64,000 nt of DNA from Chelonoidis abingdonii (Eukaryota; Chordata; Testudines; Testudinidae): the NCBI RefSeq assembly GCF_003597395.2, contig NC_133790.1:21009100-21073099 (forward strand). Direction: 5' to 3'. A model generated the notes under the pieces. That model was not told the DNA's origin and did no database searches. It worked only from the letters and a program-made list of their open reading frames with translations. How positions within the stretch are numbered: position 1 is the first letter of the stretch; every line of letters begins with the position of its first letter. A program made the translations under genes and the position numbers. Shown here in pieces: positions 45,291 through 58,495 of this stretch.

Positions 45291-48200
45291 ACCACACGCT
45301 CTGTAAAGAGACACACTCCTGCTAAACCGGACACACTCCCTCTCTGCAAATCCTGATCCGCAGGTAGATAGGACCCAGTTGTTTAGAAAGCAAAGCCACA
45401 GTAACAACACATTATGAAACCGGCCAGAGAAGGCAAGGAGCAAGACCTGGACACAACCCAACCAAAAGTAAGAGTTCAGAGAGGGGAATAGACCCATGGG
45501 GTTGCTTACCTTCAGGAAAGCTGGGATGTTAGCTGGGAGCTGTTCGCCTTCTGCCAGTGACACCGAGGATGGCTCTTTCATCCCACTCGCCTCGTCCCCA
45601 CTCAGAAAGGGATTTCAGAAGTAAGAACTTCCAGGCAATGGTTAGTGGTGGTTAACTTTATAAATGGGAGTGGTCAGAAACAGAGCAAACACTCCACAGT
45701 CTGACATAAGGAACTCGCAGCTCTTTGAACACCAGCGGTGGTGTTGGAAAATTGCTTCCCTGCCCATTTTTCTTTTCCTTGCTCTTTTTGGGTCTCTTTT
45801 CCCACCCTGGCTGATTTACTGCTCGCAGGACAAAACGGTTGTATTTTCTCATGGCAGGGAAAATGGCATATAGCAGAGAGAAAGGGAACTGGGTGGTTGA
45901 ACTCGGTGGTTCCTTGTCATCGTGTTGTCCCAGGGCTGAAGCCCTGCTGGAAGCATTGTTTGTTTTTGCGATGCTATGGCCAACATGCTGACAATGGTTA
46001 GCTCTGCCCCACCCCACCCCACAGCAGGGCAGTGCTTGCTGAGCGGGGCATAGAGAGCCATTGCTCACTGCTCATCACAGCCCTGCTCTCCCACCAGCCA
46101 TGGGGAAAGTTCAGCCATGGACCCTGAAGCCCTGGGGCCTGACTGATGGTCCAGGGCAGCCACAGCACAGCGCAGGCCCAGGTTTGCTCCGAGTTTCCTG
46201 GGCTGTGAGGGGCAGTGTACATGACTCCTGAGGGGAGGCCGGCTCCTGGCATTGCCTGAGCGTCCATGTGTTGCCTTGGACGGTGCTCGGAGATGCTCCA
46301 GAGAGAGACAAGTCCAGCCCGTCTCAGCCAGAGGTGTGTTGCTGTCCATGGACAGTGGGATGGTTCCCCCAAGGAACCAACCCACCCCCCGATTATAAAG
46401 AATTCATTTTCAGTTTCCTTCTCTATGGCTTTGTCTTAGATTTTGAAGGCTAGTGCCACACCTACTGCATGGACTTTAGCAGGTTCAGACATAGGTGCTA
46501 GAACTAGGGATGCTGGGGGTACTTCTACTCCCCCTTGGCTTGAAGTGGTTTCCATATACACAGGGTTTAAGAGTTTGATTCAGTGGTTCTCAGCACCCCC
46601 ACTATACAAATTGTTCCAGCACCTCTGGGTTCAAAGTCTTGTTGCTCCTGATGCTTTTTCTTGCTGAGAAATGACTAACCTAATGGGTGATACTCCCAGG
46701 TGCACTTAAGACTGACAGTAAGTTGGTTCTTGCTGCAGCCTTTTCTCCCACCCTTCAGCTGTCATGTCTATTTAGGTAGTAAATGTTCCAGGACAGATCC
46801 TCAGCTAATACACATGAGGGTCACTCCATTGACTTCCACAGAGCTGTGCTGCTCTACACTATCTGAGGATCTGGTCCGCCATCTCCTACTATGTATTTGT
46901 ACAGCCTCTCGCACAATGGGACCCTGATCTCTGCTGGGGCCTCGGGACACTACAATAGCACAATACTGAAGTACAATCCTAGAGCCAGAGACTTACTTTT
47001 CTTAAATGAAAGCGTAGATCTCCAGAGGTCATTCAGCACCCTATTTTCAGTGCATTGGAGCCAATATGCCTATCTGATGTTAGTATTTACAATCTTAACA
47101 ACTTTTAAAATTAAAACTAATCACTAGTCCTGGACACAATTAGGTGAGTCCAGTAAAGTTTTATTTCTCTTCTTTCTGCTGCAAGGAGATTAGAAGACTC
47201 TAATTTCAGAGGATTGTAACAATTCTGGAAACCCTCGTCCAATTCTCTTCATATTTGGCAGACAACATCAACCTCAGTCCGAGACCTAACCTGCCAAAGT
47301 TGAGGCTGATATTCCTTTAGTTTGTGGATTTTAGTGGCAGAGGAGTAGGTTGGAGGCAAAAAACATCAGGATTATAATGGAAACTCATTTGCAACCTTGA
47401 CTGTGGAGTAGCCGCTGCATAATATTCCATCTCTAGAATGGAGTCTTATTCCACAGTCAGAAAAAAAACGCTGCCATCTCCCTTTCCCCATCAGTCTGAG
47501 AGACCCAATAGCACTCTGAAGCCATACTGCTGTTCTGCCCAGCCTGGTATCTATTAATCTACTTGGGCTACCAAAAGTTAGTTGACTAACACAAGAGTAG
47601 TCACAATGTTTTATTTCGTCCCCTCCAAATGAAACACAGTTCAACTGACCTGGACTGAGTCTGAGTCTATCTGCATCTCCCAAGGGTCCTCAAGAGAAGC
47701 TTCACCCAGCTGGCCATGGGACGTCGATGTTTCACACCAAGAATCTCTACAGATGACAAGGCCTTTATTAACTAGTGGGTAATGAATGCTGACCACACCC
47801 ACTGCGCACCCAGCTTTGGCATGAAGATTGCTATGGACATCTCTCATTACTACCATAAACTATAGACTTTGTATAGAAAAAGGAATCCAGCTACACTGGC
47901 CGGTACCCTTCTGTTTTTACCAATATGGCACCAGGCTGTCCTGTACCCATTCATTATAAATGCTTTGTGGTAGGGTTCATGGCCTTTATGTGACACATCC
48001 TTCATACTGTACAGCACTGCTTACACACATGGCATAAACAACATCTTCCGTACATCTGACCTAGATGTCCTGTTGGCCATTGTCCAAGCCTATGACTCAG
48101 GAGACCTGAGTTCCTGGTGCTATCCCTGATTTACTCTGACATTGGGTGAGGCATTTTCTCTTGCTGTCTCAGTTACCCTATTGTAAAAAGCTTTCCTAAC

Positions 48201-48775
48201 TCCCAGAAAGGGAGCGAAGCTTTTGCAAACCACGTTGAATTCCTGGGATGAAAGAGGCTAGAGGTGCGTGATGTGTTATGTTACTGCTTACATTTAGGAT
48301 GCTATGGATTTTTAATGTGTTGTACTGTAATCATGCTAGTGGCTTCCTGCAGTGTCTTGCATCCACCTGCATCTTTGAGCACTTTACGAACTATAAACCA
48401 TGCATGGAAGAGGGGGCAGAACATTTCCCCCGGCTTTAAACTCATTGAAAACAGTAGCTATTCCTCCCTCTGGTGAGCAGGAGTGTCAAAGTTGGAGGTG
48501 GAGAGACAAAGGGTGTCAATCATCCATTGACCCCCTGTAGCCCACCTCCCACCGCAGAAAGACCACCAGCTACAGGCACAAAATATTGTTCAGAAGTTTG
48601 CAGGACCAATAGAGTTGTTGCTGAGAGCTGGCGTCCTGCTTAGGTGATGCCATCCAACACACCCTGAAGAACTGGGGACCTCTGGAGCTAAAAGCATGCG
48701 CTAAAGAACCAAGCTTCCCCAAGTGGGGCTGTAACAGACTCTGACCCTTTGTGGACAGGACCCTGTAAACACACT
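45291..48775. other. Non-coding stretch
   Basis: No supported gene. One possible spliced first exon at 45510-45581 on the minus strand is described under findings. A 62-bp imperfect hairpin lies at 47398-47459, and a weak MIR-like segment around 48085-48240. Confidence 0.45.
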
Positions 48776-49560
48776 TGTGACAGATATGGCAATTTCCTGT
48801 TGGATCCTTGAAAGTCCTTATTGTATTAAGTTTATGTATTATTGTGGGCTGAGACTGTAGGTAATCTCTCCTGGGGGATTGGGAGAAGTGTGGGGCAGGA
48901 AGGGAGATGTGACAGACGTGAGACCTGGGAGTTCAAAGGACTATATTGAAAATGTGCCAGACAGGCATGGATTTTTGGGATACTACGTGTAAAGGGGATT
49001 TCCTGGAAATCCTGGGGATGGGGGGAAATTAATGCAAACTCCCCAAGTCCAGTTATATAAAAAAAAAACTAGACTTTTAAAGCTATGCCCTCAAGAGAAG
49101 GTCATTTTTTCCTGATTACCTGTTACAAAAGACCAAGATCTAAGACCCAGGCTGTATAACGAAATGGGTGACCCACCCCAGCCTTCCTTCTGGTTCCTGC
49201 TCTAAAGATTGACAACAACATGGACAACTTAGTTGTGAGGGTCTGAAGGACTGACAGCTATCTGAGGTTGGCGGTGAGCTCTCATAAGCTTTTTAGCATG
49301 CCTATAGGGTCTTTTGCTGGGTTGGTACTTTTTTAATGTTTTCTCTATAATGCTTTTACCTTAAGAATAAAGGGACTTGCTTAGAAAGATCTGTGTGATC
49401 ATTTGTAACTGCTGTCAATACACAAAGGCTGGCCTTTTAGGCAGTCTGGCTTGCTGGGGATTTCACATTATAAATCAGGGAGCTGTGCAGGGTCAGGAGG
49501 GAGTGAGATGCAGGTGTCTGCACAAGAGAGTGAGGTGACCATTCCTGGGTGAAGACCCGC
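48776..49560 (+). mobile_element. Endogenous retrovirus-type solo LTR (family A, copy 2)
   Basis: Starts TGTGACAGATATGGCAATTT. Shares the family landmarks GTATTAAGTTTATGTATTATTG, TTTTCTCTATAATGCTTTTA, a polyadenylation signal AATAAA followed by GGGACTTGCTTAGAAAG, and a downstream GTCTGGCTTGCTGG. Right boundary approximate. Confidence 0.65.
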
Positions 49561-49599
49561 ATTTCTATTTCTCTCTCCTGCTCCTGACCTGGGTACTTC

Positions 49600-50440
49600 C
49601 AGGCTGTACAGTTCCCTACCTATGCTGTGAATACCCCAGCAAGTCAGATTGCCTAAACAGGCCTGCTCGGCCTGCTTTCCTCAGAGGCTATACAGAGCGT
49701 CAATGCTCATGGTTAAAGACCCACACAGCGCCTTCTAAACAAGCACATTTATTTTTAAGGTGACAGCACTGCAGACAAAACACGTAAAAAAAATTAAAAG
49801 CACCTAAATGCATGCAAATAAGGTTACAGGGGATCACTCCAACTTCATAAAGAGATCTGGCAGGTGAACAGTACTTCAAACCTCACCAAGGTGCTTTCCT
49901 GTAGTTACACATTCTGTGTCAAGGTGGTTATGAACAAGCACCCCCATAAAAAGTTTAGTCCCTTCTTTAAACAACTTGGGTCTTCGATCTGTGAATAAGT
50001 AACTCAGAGACACTGGGTTTCTCCTGAGGGCACAGCTTCAAAAGGCTGGGCTTTGGCATAACTGGGGGAGTTACATTTGCACACAGCTTTGCCTAGAGAT
50101 ATCCTGGAAAGTCCACTTACCTTTAAAAGTTCACAGTGCTTAAAACAGTCTTTTGAAGTGCATAACACATCTAACAGTTTACATTAGGCAGGTCTCTTCC
50201 CTAGAGACATTCCATGCAATGTCATAACAATACATGAACATTTGCAGTTTTAATACAATGGCCTCTTAAGTTACTTAACCTTAATTCATTAAGGTTTGTC
50301 CAGGATATTGTCACAGATGTCACAGATGCATGCTGCCTTTCTAGCAGAATGTTTATTATATTCATTGTTGAAATATGACGTGAGGAAAGGTAATGGCTTA
50401 AATGCTGTCCAGGAAGTAAGTTAACGGGTTGCCCCATGAT
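49600..50440 (-). mobile_element. Family A-related LTR, minus orientation
   Basis: CTAAACAAGCACATTTATTT near 49735 is the reverse complement of the family's AATAAA-plus-CTTGCTTAG segment, with TAAGGTGACAGC next to it matching GCTTTCACCTTA reversed. The rest is diverged, so it may be a related rather than identical family. Confidence 0.45.
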
Positions 50441-50446
50441 GCCAGT

Positions 50447-51400
50447 CAAGCACCTTGAAAGCCCTTACTGTATTAAGTTTATGTATTATTGAGGGGGTGG
50501 GATAGCATGTAATCTCTCTGGGGGGGAGATGCAACAGATATTGCAACTCCATGGGGAGCCATTTCTACTCAGTGGGGGGTGGGTTGTCCCAGCTCCTCCA
50601 GGAATTAAAAACAATAGTGGTGATTATCTCACAGAAAGGTACCACCACTTGGGGAGGCTCACATATATTAGTTCAAACTAGATTATCCAGAAACCAATGA
50701 ATAAAAGGACGTTAGACTAAATAGCCAGAGTTTAAACTGACTCGGGGCCTCTTTTGTGATCCAGCAAACACCCAGACCCTACTGCCCAAGGGGGAGCCCG
50801 GGCCTTGAGAATGGGTTGGAAGGACTTGACCCACCAGGGCCCCATAAGAATGCTGTAGGGTTGCCAGCATTGCATTTCAAAAATAAGGGACTGTTTTCTT
50901 AGCACCGCTGCCCCCCGCCAATTACAGCTATTAATTAATAATAAATAAAATATAATAATAAGTACTCACATTCACGAGGGGTATTTCTTGCTGCTTTTTT
51001 GCAGCACTCAGCAACTCCTGCTCTTGCTGTACAGGGATGAAGTATAGGACAGGCTATTTTCTATTTAAAAAAGGGATGTTCCTTATAATACCTAGACTGC
51101 TGGGTGGTCACTGGTGAGTATTTTACATGCATAGAGGGTTTTTTATTACATGTTTTCTCTGTAATGCTTTCACCTTAGGAATAAAAGTGCTTGCTTAGAA
51201 GGAGCTGTGTGGTAACTTGTAACTGCAGGTAATACACTGTCATAGACCTCAGAGAGAGAGTGAGCAAAGCACAGACACTGGCCTGTTTAGGGAGTCTGGC
51301 TTCCTGGACACATCACTGTATAATCCAGGGAGCTGTGCAGCCTTAAAACTTTGCTCAGGAGGGAGAGAGAGACACAGGTGTCTGCCCAAGAGAGGTGTTA
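50447..51400 (+). mobile_element. Endogenous retrovirus-type solo LTR (family A, copy 3)
   Basis: Contains CTGTATTAAGTTTATGTATT, CAAACTAGATTATCCAGAAACC, CCCAGACCCTACTGCCCAAG, TTTTCTCTGTAATGCTTTCA and GGAATAAAAGTGCTTGCTTA in the family order. An extra AT-rich block at about 50858-51095, absent from copies 1 and 2, looks like a later insertion. Confidence 0.65.
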
Positions 51401-51456
51401 TCCAGGAGCCAGAGGTAGAGGCAGAGGCAGGGGGAGAGGATGTCTCTTATGACTTA

Positions 51457-52331
51457 TGTCATAAACAGATAGCTAAGGCTTAATGTTTCTTTTACCTGTA
51501 AAGGGTTAACAAAGGGAACCAAACACCTGACCAGAGGACCAATCAGGAAACCGGATTTTTCAAAGCTCAGGGAGGGAAGTTTTGGGTGTGTGTCCTTTGT
51601 CTCTTCTCACCTGTCGAGTTCTCTCTCGGCTCTGAGAGGATCTTTCTATCTTCAAGCTTCTAATCTTCTGTTTCCCAGTTGTAAGTACAGGGATAAGACA
51701 ATATAGGTTTTTATATTTACATGTGTGTAGTTGCTGAATGTTTAATTGTATTTCTTTTTGAATAAGGCTGTTTATTCTTTTTTCTTTTAGCAATTGACCC
51801 TGTATATTGTTACCTTGATACAGAGATAATTTTTTATGTCTTTTTTCTTTCTTTTTATATAAAGCTTTCTTTTTAAGACCTGTTGGTTTTTTTCCTAGTT
51901 AAACTCGCCAGGGAATTGGTGGGGAGGAAGAAACAGCGGGGGGAAGGGAAAATCTTCTTTGTGTCAGATGTGCAAAGCTTACCTTTGCAGGGACTCTGAC
52001 TGAGGGTGAAAGAAACTTGATCTCTCTGTTTTGCAATTCAAGGAATTGAATAGGGTGATCGTTCAGGGCCATCCAGGAGGGGAAGCCGGGGGAGAAAATA
52101 AAAGAAAAGATGGAGACAAGGGGAGGGGTTATTTCCCTTTGTTGTAAGACTCAGGGCATCTGAGTCTTGGGGTCCCCCAGGGAAGGTTTTGGGGAGACCA
52201 GAGTGAGGAGCACTGTAATTCCTGTTGGTGGCAGCGCTATAAGATCCAAGCTGGTAATTAAGCTTGGAGGTTCATGCAGGCACCCACTTTTGGACGCTAA
52301 GGTTCAGAATTGGGAATTATGCTTTATGACA
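51457..52331 (+). mobile_element. LTR-like element, 875 bp (different family)
   Basis: Ends TGTCATAAACAG and TTATGCTTTATGACA give TG...CA ends with a short terminal inverted repeat. A TATA-like TATATAAAGC lies near 51857. A dispersed turtle repeat by its opening sequence. No flanking target duplication could be seen, and no internal genes. Confidence 0.6.
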
Positions 52332-52659
52332 GTTCCTCCTTTATGTCCTTACCGGGCAGTCTGTCCAGTAAGTACATTTGTATAATCTCCTCCATGCTGC
52401 ACAGCAGATGAGAGGTCTTAGCCCTATATGTAAAAGAACCAGCTCCCCTACCACTGAACGATAGGTACCCCTGTGGGGGAATGCAGCTGTTACAGTGCAC
52501 AGCCACACGGACCAGCTTGGCCAGGAAATGTAGAATAGTGCAACTGCCCGGGTGGGATGCAGGGTAGAGTTGTTGTTCTTTTTAAAGCAGTATAAACAGT
52601 TGGAAGTGGGTCCCCAAATGCCACATGTCCATCTTTCCCCATGCCTTTGATAATCATAG

Positions 52660-52885
52660 CAAAGCTTTACACTGAGGTAGCACTTGTAATCTTGAACGCT
52701 CTTTACAGACAGGGTCAATTAATCCTCACAACACTGTATGAGGTAAGTATCATTACCCCCACGGTAAAAAACAAGAAAACGGAGACCTAGAAGATTAAAA
52801 TGACTTGCTTAAGGCCACAGAGCAAATCAGTGTCAGAGCTGAAATCAGAACTCAAAAGTGTCTGTCTCCAGTCAATAGAAAACAC
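52660..52885 (-). repeat. MIR-like ancient SINE fragment
   Basis: TTAATCCTCACAACACTGTATGAGGTAAGT (in two halves), GACTTGCTTAAGGCCACAGA and CAGTGTCAGAGCTGAAATC match a reversed MIR. Confidence 0.7.
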
Positions 52886-55690
52886 CTCTCTGTCACTTCG
52901 CTAACACATACATTAAACCCAGACGAAGTTGGAAATGGCAACTGAAATCGCTGGCTGTGATTTGACTGCACAATCCATGGAGCTGTGTGGGTTGTTTTTG
53001 CTGGTTTTTATGGCTTGGTTTCTCCTCCAGTGTAAACGAGAAATGAATAAAACATGAAGACAGCTCAGACTCCTCATGCAAAACAGGGTGCATTGCATTG
53101 CAACAAAGGAGTAGAAAAGAAGTTCAAAGTACTTGCGACTTAATGTCAAACTTCCCGATTGCAGTAAGGAGCTGTTTGGTGACTGATTCCTGTTAAAGTC
53201 TACTAAGGTGGGAGAGTGCTGAACCCAGAGTAATGAGGGCTGTTTCCATGGGTAATCAAAGTCCACTCTCGATAGCTGCACAAATCCACTTCCTTTTCTG
53301 TCCAAGAACCATTATGGTCAGTCCCAGCAGCAGAGTCAAGACCTGAATGGACCCAGATGCTGTGAGCTGGACTCTTTTGGCCTCTACTTCCTATCCCTTA
53401 TTCTTTCTGATGGGAGCTATTGGCATTAAATAGGACCTTTATTTCTGAAAAGTTCATTCACTCCTGGTACTAACACTGCCCAGGGGATAGTAGTTTTAGC
53501 TCATTCTAGGTTGATCTATCACAATTAGTGTCTATGGAAAGTATTGTGATGTCAGAATCAAAAGATGACGACCTTAGAAAGGGAAGAAGCAGCAGGATGA
53601 ACACTTAGCGAACAAAGATTGAGTTTGCCACCGCTGTCCTCAAACAGTACAAGAGACGGCTGCACCAGGGGATGGGGTAGACTCCTCCCCAAGGCCAAAG
53701 CATGCAAGGACATGTTTAACTTGCAGCACATGCTTAATTCCCCATGACTTCGATGGGCCTTAACCCCCTGCTGACACGACTGGCTGATTTGGTGTGAAAC
53801 TGGGATAGTGACCATGAAGTTTACAGAAACAGATGGGAAGCTTCCCATTGCCACCTTCCTGTTCTAAAGCAGCAGGAGAGCCCCTCCCCCGGACCTTAGA
53901 ATGTGGGGATCATGGGACAAAATGTTTAAACTTCGTTCTGACTGGGCAGACCAGTCAAGCTGGGTGTGTGCAGCAGGCCAGCTCCTTTGGGTAGAACATT
54001 ACTAAAGCACGTAGCATGGACAAGTGCTAATGCATCCGTGAGAATACGGGCAGGGCTACCCTACCCAAGGGGACAGCCTAGTGCCTTTCGAACCACAGCA
54101 GAGCTGAGTGCTTGCACACTAACAACATGCAGACCAGGAGGGGAGAGAAGCTTCAGCGGAGCTGCCTAACCTCCCATCTCCTGTATTATGATTTATTTAA
54201 CAGTGGTACAGAGCAGCCCAGGAGCGAGGGAACTTTACACAGCGAGTAGAGGCGGTCTCTGTCCCAAAGGGCTTGCAACCCGAGTTGAACGGTCTGCCTT
54301 CGTTACTATTTAGCGTGTGCTTACAGCACCACAGGTGGGCAGACAGACTGACAGCTGCGCTGTAATGGTGTGGGGTCCCATGACAATAGGGGCGCAGTGA
54401 GTCTGAGGTGAGTCTGTTGCTCACCAATGGAGAAGACATGAGAGTGTCCGCTCTTAGCCAGCGCTGGATTGAATAAGGGCCGATCTCAGTCAATCCCATG
54501 CACGACTCTGTTCCTTTCTGGCTTTGCGGTTTGTTTCGTCAGTTGCGTCAGCACCTCCAGCTGAGCACAAAAGATGTTGCTACAGCCCCACCGCCTGTGA
54601 GCAACAGTGGGTCTGGTACACCTGCACCAGTCACATACCAATGAGCTCCCTCTATGGGGGAGGCTTGCTGCAGAGTCACTGAATTCAAGAGCCTGCCTGC
54701 GTCTAGCTCTGGGATGAGTGTCAAAGAGGAGCTTTTGCTGCTTTTCACCTGCCTTGATCCATGCCTGCTGCTGCTGTTCCCGTTGCTGGGGGGTGGGGAG
54801 AGGCGCCGGTCTCTTTACCAAGCTGTAACGGGAACTCTGGGGAGGATTTTACTGCTGCTTGTTTTAACAGACTGCCAAGGTTGTGGGCAGCTGGCAGCCA
54901 GTGTGCCAGGGACACCTGCACTTCCAAGCCAGCTGCCACAAGACAACCAGCCCCTACCCCTACACTGTCAGTCTGAGGCCATCACAGCTACGCACAGGCT
55001 GACAGAAATAGTACGCAAATGTGTGCATTGAGATGTGCTAGATCCCTTTGGGCAGCTGTGGAGGGGTCCTCTGGCCTGGTTTGTCCCTCTGCAAAAACAA
55101 AAAAAGAAAACCTTCCAGAGGGCTTAGTCTTCAAACTTGTACATCCCTAAGACCTACATAGGAATCAGGGGATCCCCCAGTGGCCAGCGCTGAGGTGCAT
55201 AGAGGCCATATGCCTCTGTACCTGCTCTCTACCCACAGCAGCCCTTTGATAGGCCTGGACCAGCACAAACCAGCCAGTGCCACCAGACCCCTCCACAAAG
55301 GGTCCCCAGCACAGTGTGAGCAGAGAGTCACTCAGGTATGTGTGTGAATGTGTCAGACAGTGCTCGTCTCCCCTTCCCACTGCTGGCCTGTCCCCCTGTA
55401 CTCTCAGATCTGGATCCTCATGGACCGCACCATCCCGCCCTCTCCACATGTTTTCCTTTGAGGTCAGAGGTCACACTCCCCAGTCCACAGCCCCCCTGCA
55501 GGAATCTATTGGGTTTTCATCCCAGGATCTGGCCCTTTGATGGAGTTCTGATAACAGTGCATCTGAAGGGAAAGCCTGTGTGGAGACGTTTGTGTCAAGC
55601 TGTCCTGTGGCTCAAGATTGTGGGTACCAACCTTAGGCAGACTGTTAGGAAACAGGGAACAAACCCCCAACTGGCTGTGAATTTTATCCT
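52886..55690. other. Non-coding stretch, nothing recognised
   Basis: Several open frames (for example 54486-54821 minus and 54654-55031 plus) overlap on both strands without domains or consistent splice sites. I call none of them. Confidence 0.45.
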
Positions 55691-55849
55691 TAGATTTCAC
55701 CAACCAGTTCGCAAGCTGTAACCTCCTCAGGGACTAGAATAGCCTTAACGTGGAGTCACAGGAGTACCCAAAGAACCTGTCTATCTATCTTGCCACCCAG
55801 GTAAGCCTGCCTTTGTCATAGATGGTCCCTTACACCAACGGTCACAGCG

Positions 55850-56470
55850 ATATTTAGGTTACTCCCAGTCCCAGAGGACCAGCCAGTTATCGCAGGTCAA
55901 TGGCACCTTAGATCTCAAACCAAAGACAACACCTGTAGTCAATCCTATAATAAACTATCTAAAGGTTTATTATCCAGGATAAGGAAACGAGAGAGTTATG
56001 TACAAGGTTAAAGCAGGTAAACAGTTATATGCCCAAAAATGAGATCCCATCTTAAGTTTCAAAAAGTAAGAGGCTTCTAGAATAAGCAAGCTCTATACGT
56101 CCTTTATGGCTAAACCAGGCTAACCACTGCAGATCTTTTGCTTATGCCTAGCAATCCTTGACCCCCGTGTCCAAGCAGCATTTAAAAAAGTTTCTTCTTT
56201 ATTGGACTTTTTTCCCCCTTGGGCACCAAACCTGTGCTATGGAAAGAATTCACTTGCATGACTCACCTTCATGGGGGGAGAGCAGAGTAAATAACAAAAT
56301 CTTTTGTCCTCTAACGTTCCACACTAGTCTGTCTGGTGTCCATAGGCCTTCCTGGATGGGCAGAACATAACACCTTCTGTTGGGACCAGCTTTTCACCTA
56401 GCTAATGTCTCTCTCCTGTCTGGTGATTTACTGTCACAGAGGCTTACAATGTAAATGCTCAAATATGACC
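55850..56470 (-). repeat. Unclassified dispersed repeat, LTR-like
   Basis: ATAAACTATCTAAAGGTTTATTATC and downstream phrases resemble the reversed polyadenylation end of an LTR-type repeat. Boundaries and family are uncertain. Confidence 0.3.
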
Positions 56471-56924
56471 TTATAATGGGTACAGATGTTATAAGTGAGA
56501 TTCATGCATGCAGCAACTTCCAAGCATTCCATAAAGTCCAAAAAACCCAAACATTCTGGTAAGTCTAACATGTGTTTTAACACCACCACCACCCAGGCAG
56601 GCCAGGCTGGTTCCCATTGTGTATTTGTCAATGTTCCATTGAGACATGGGCATCTGGGCTGCCAGCATCACGCCGCAAAGCACCTGGTGTCTCACACACA
56701 TGTAGCATGGGGCTACTTAGCATATCCTGAAGCACGTCCTGCTCTTTATTTCAGTTTGTTTTGATAGGAAGCCAGTTATGTCAGGGCAAATTAAGTTACT
56801 CTCAGCTTATTAAAATCATGTTGCAAATTTCTCAACTGATAATTACATGCGGCAGCAGGGACTCTGCGTTCATTCTAGGCAGAAGCACTGGCTAGAATTC
56901 AATCAGCTGAGTCAAGCTACAAGG

Positions 56925-58040
56925 TGCTTACTGGCTCTGACGGGTTCCACGCCAGGGTGTCACCAGGAACTGGGGTACCACTGAGCCCCTTGACCCACCA
57001 GCCTGGACTCCCTTTTCAATGTACTGCTATGACCAGCCCTCTGCCAGGCTCCAGCACACATCCAGGTGGGGACACACCCAGCTGCAGTTACATGCAGACA
57101 GGTTCTTTAACCAGCCCCTGCATGGGAAGGCACAGCTAGGGCACTTTCCAGTTCCTAAGACACACACCCCCTCTCTGAAGGGTAAACCCCAAATTATACC
57201 ATTCTGTGCTGCACGGAGAGCTGTACAGCCCCCTCCCTCAATGTGGAGAGGAAATATACAACAGCTCCCTCCCCCAAGTTATGATTTCCACACACGCTGG
57301 TTTTAGACAAAGCAAAAGCAAGTTTATTAACTACAAAAGAATCGATTTTAAGTGATTATAAGAGATAGCAAACAGATCAAACCAGATTACCTAGCAAATA
57401 AACCAAACCGCAAACTGAGCTTAAACACAGTAGATAGGTAGGATATGAATTAGCAAATTCTCACCTTGAGTGAGAAACAGGCTGGTAGATTCTTAAGGCA
57501 CAAGCTGCCCTGACTTTGCAGGTTGGGTTTCCCAGGTTTTCATACACAGGCTAGAAATCTCTTTAGCTTGGGACCATCACTTCCCCCTGTTCAGTCTTTA
57601 TTCCTCAGGTGTTTTCAGGTGTGGTGTTGTAGGGAGAATGAGGTCCCATCATGATGTCATTTCCCCCCGTTTTATATCTTCTTCCCACTTGCTGGAAAGC
57701 TCTTTTGCTGTGATCTGGGACAAACAGTTCCCATCGTGTAGTGCTATCTCTGAGAGGTTTCTATTGTACACAGTCCCCAGGGTAATCCTTGTGCTTGTGT
57801 GCATTTCCACAATAAGCCATTAACATTGTTTGGCCTTTTTACTGTTGTACTTGAAAGGCTGCTTGTGGGTGTTTTCAACCTCACAATGAAGCCAAACTTC
57901 ATAACTTCACATAGGACGATAGCACATACAATCCAACGAGATAGCACTGTCTAACAGATCAAGACTTTTAGAATGATACCTCACAAGGTGCAAAACATAT
58001 CCTAATTACATGACAGTGGTGCATATTGAGGTGCCATCCA
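56925..58040 (-). repeat. Unclassified turtle dispersed repeat, LTR-like
   Basis: AAGCAAGTTTATTAACTAC, TTTTAAGTGATTATAAGAGA and GATCAAACCAGATTACCTAG are phrases I associate with a repeat common in turtles. The reversed AATAAA-type sequence suggests a minus-strand LTR. No genes. Confidence 0.4.
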
Positions 58041-58289
58041 CACTGGGAAAGCTGCCAAGCTGATTTGGGCTTAGCAACCACGTTACCTAAACCCAGCCTC
58101 AACTCAACCACTTTCCTAGTGGAGACAGCCACAGCAGTGATGAGAGGGAAGATATGGTATGCACAGAAAGCACCTTCTCAGCACTAGAAGTGCTCCCTCC
58201 ACACCCAGTTCAGCTGTCATTTACAGCCAGGCAACCTTAGCGAAGTCACTGGTCTTCCATATCAGGGTTTGGGGCACATTAGGGGAAAA

Positions 58290-58495
58290 ATGTAACCTAG
58301 TGGACAGAATACTGGACTGGGACTCAGGAGTTGTGGGCGATATTATTGGCTCTCCCACTGGCCTGTGAGGTGATCTTGGCCAAGTCACTTCACTGCCCTG
58401 TGCCTCAGTTTCCCTGTGTGTAAAATGGGGATAGTGATGCTGAATTCCTTTGTTAAAGACCTTTGAGATCTATAGATGAAAAGTGCCATCTAAGA
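58290..58495 (+). repeat. MIR SINE, plus orientation
   Basis: The clearest MIR in the window: CTAGTGGACAGAATACTGGA, GGCCAAGTCACTTCACTGC, CCTGTGCCTCAGTTTCCC, TGTAAAATGGGGATAGTGAT, in order. Confidence 0.8.

Noticed and set aside
54486..55031. Overlapping open frames of 111 to 125 residues on both strands
   Set aside because: Mutually overlapping on opposite strands, no domains, no consistent splice signals.
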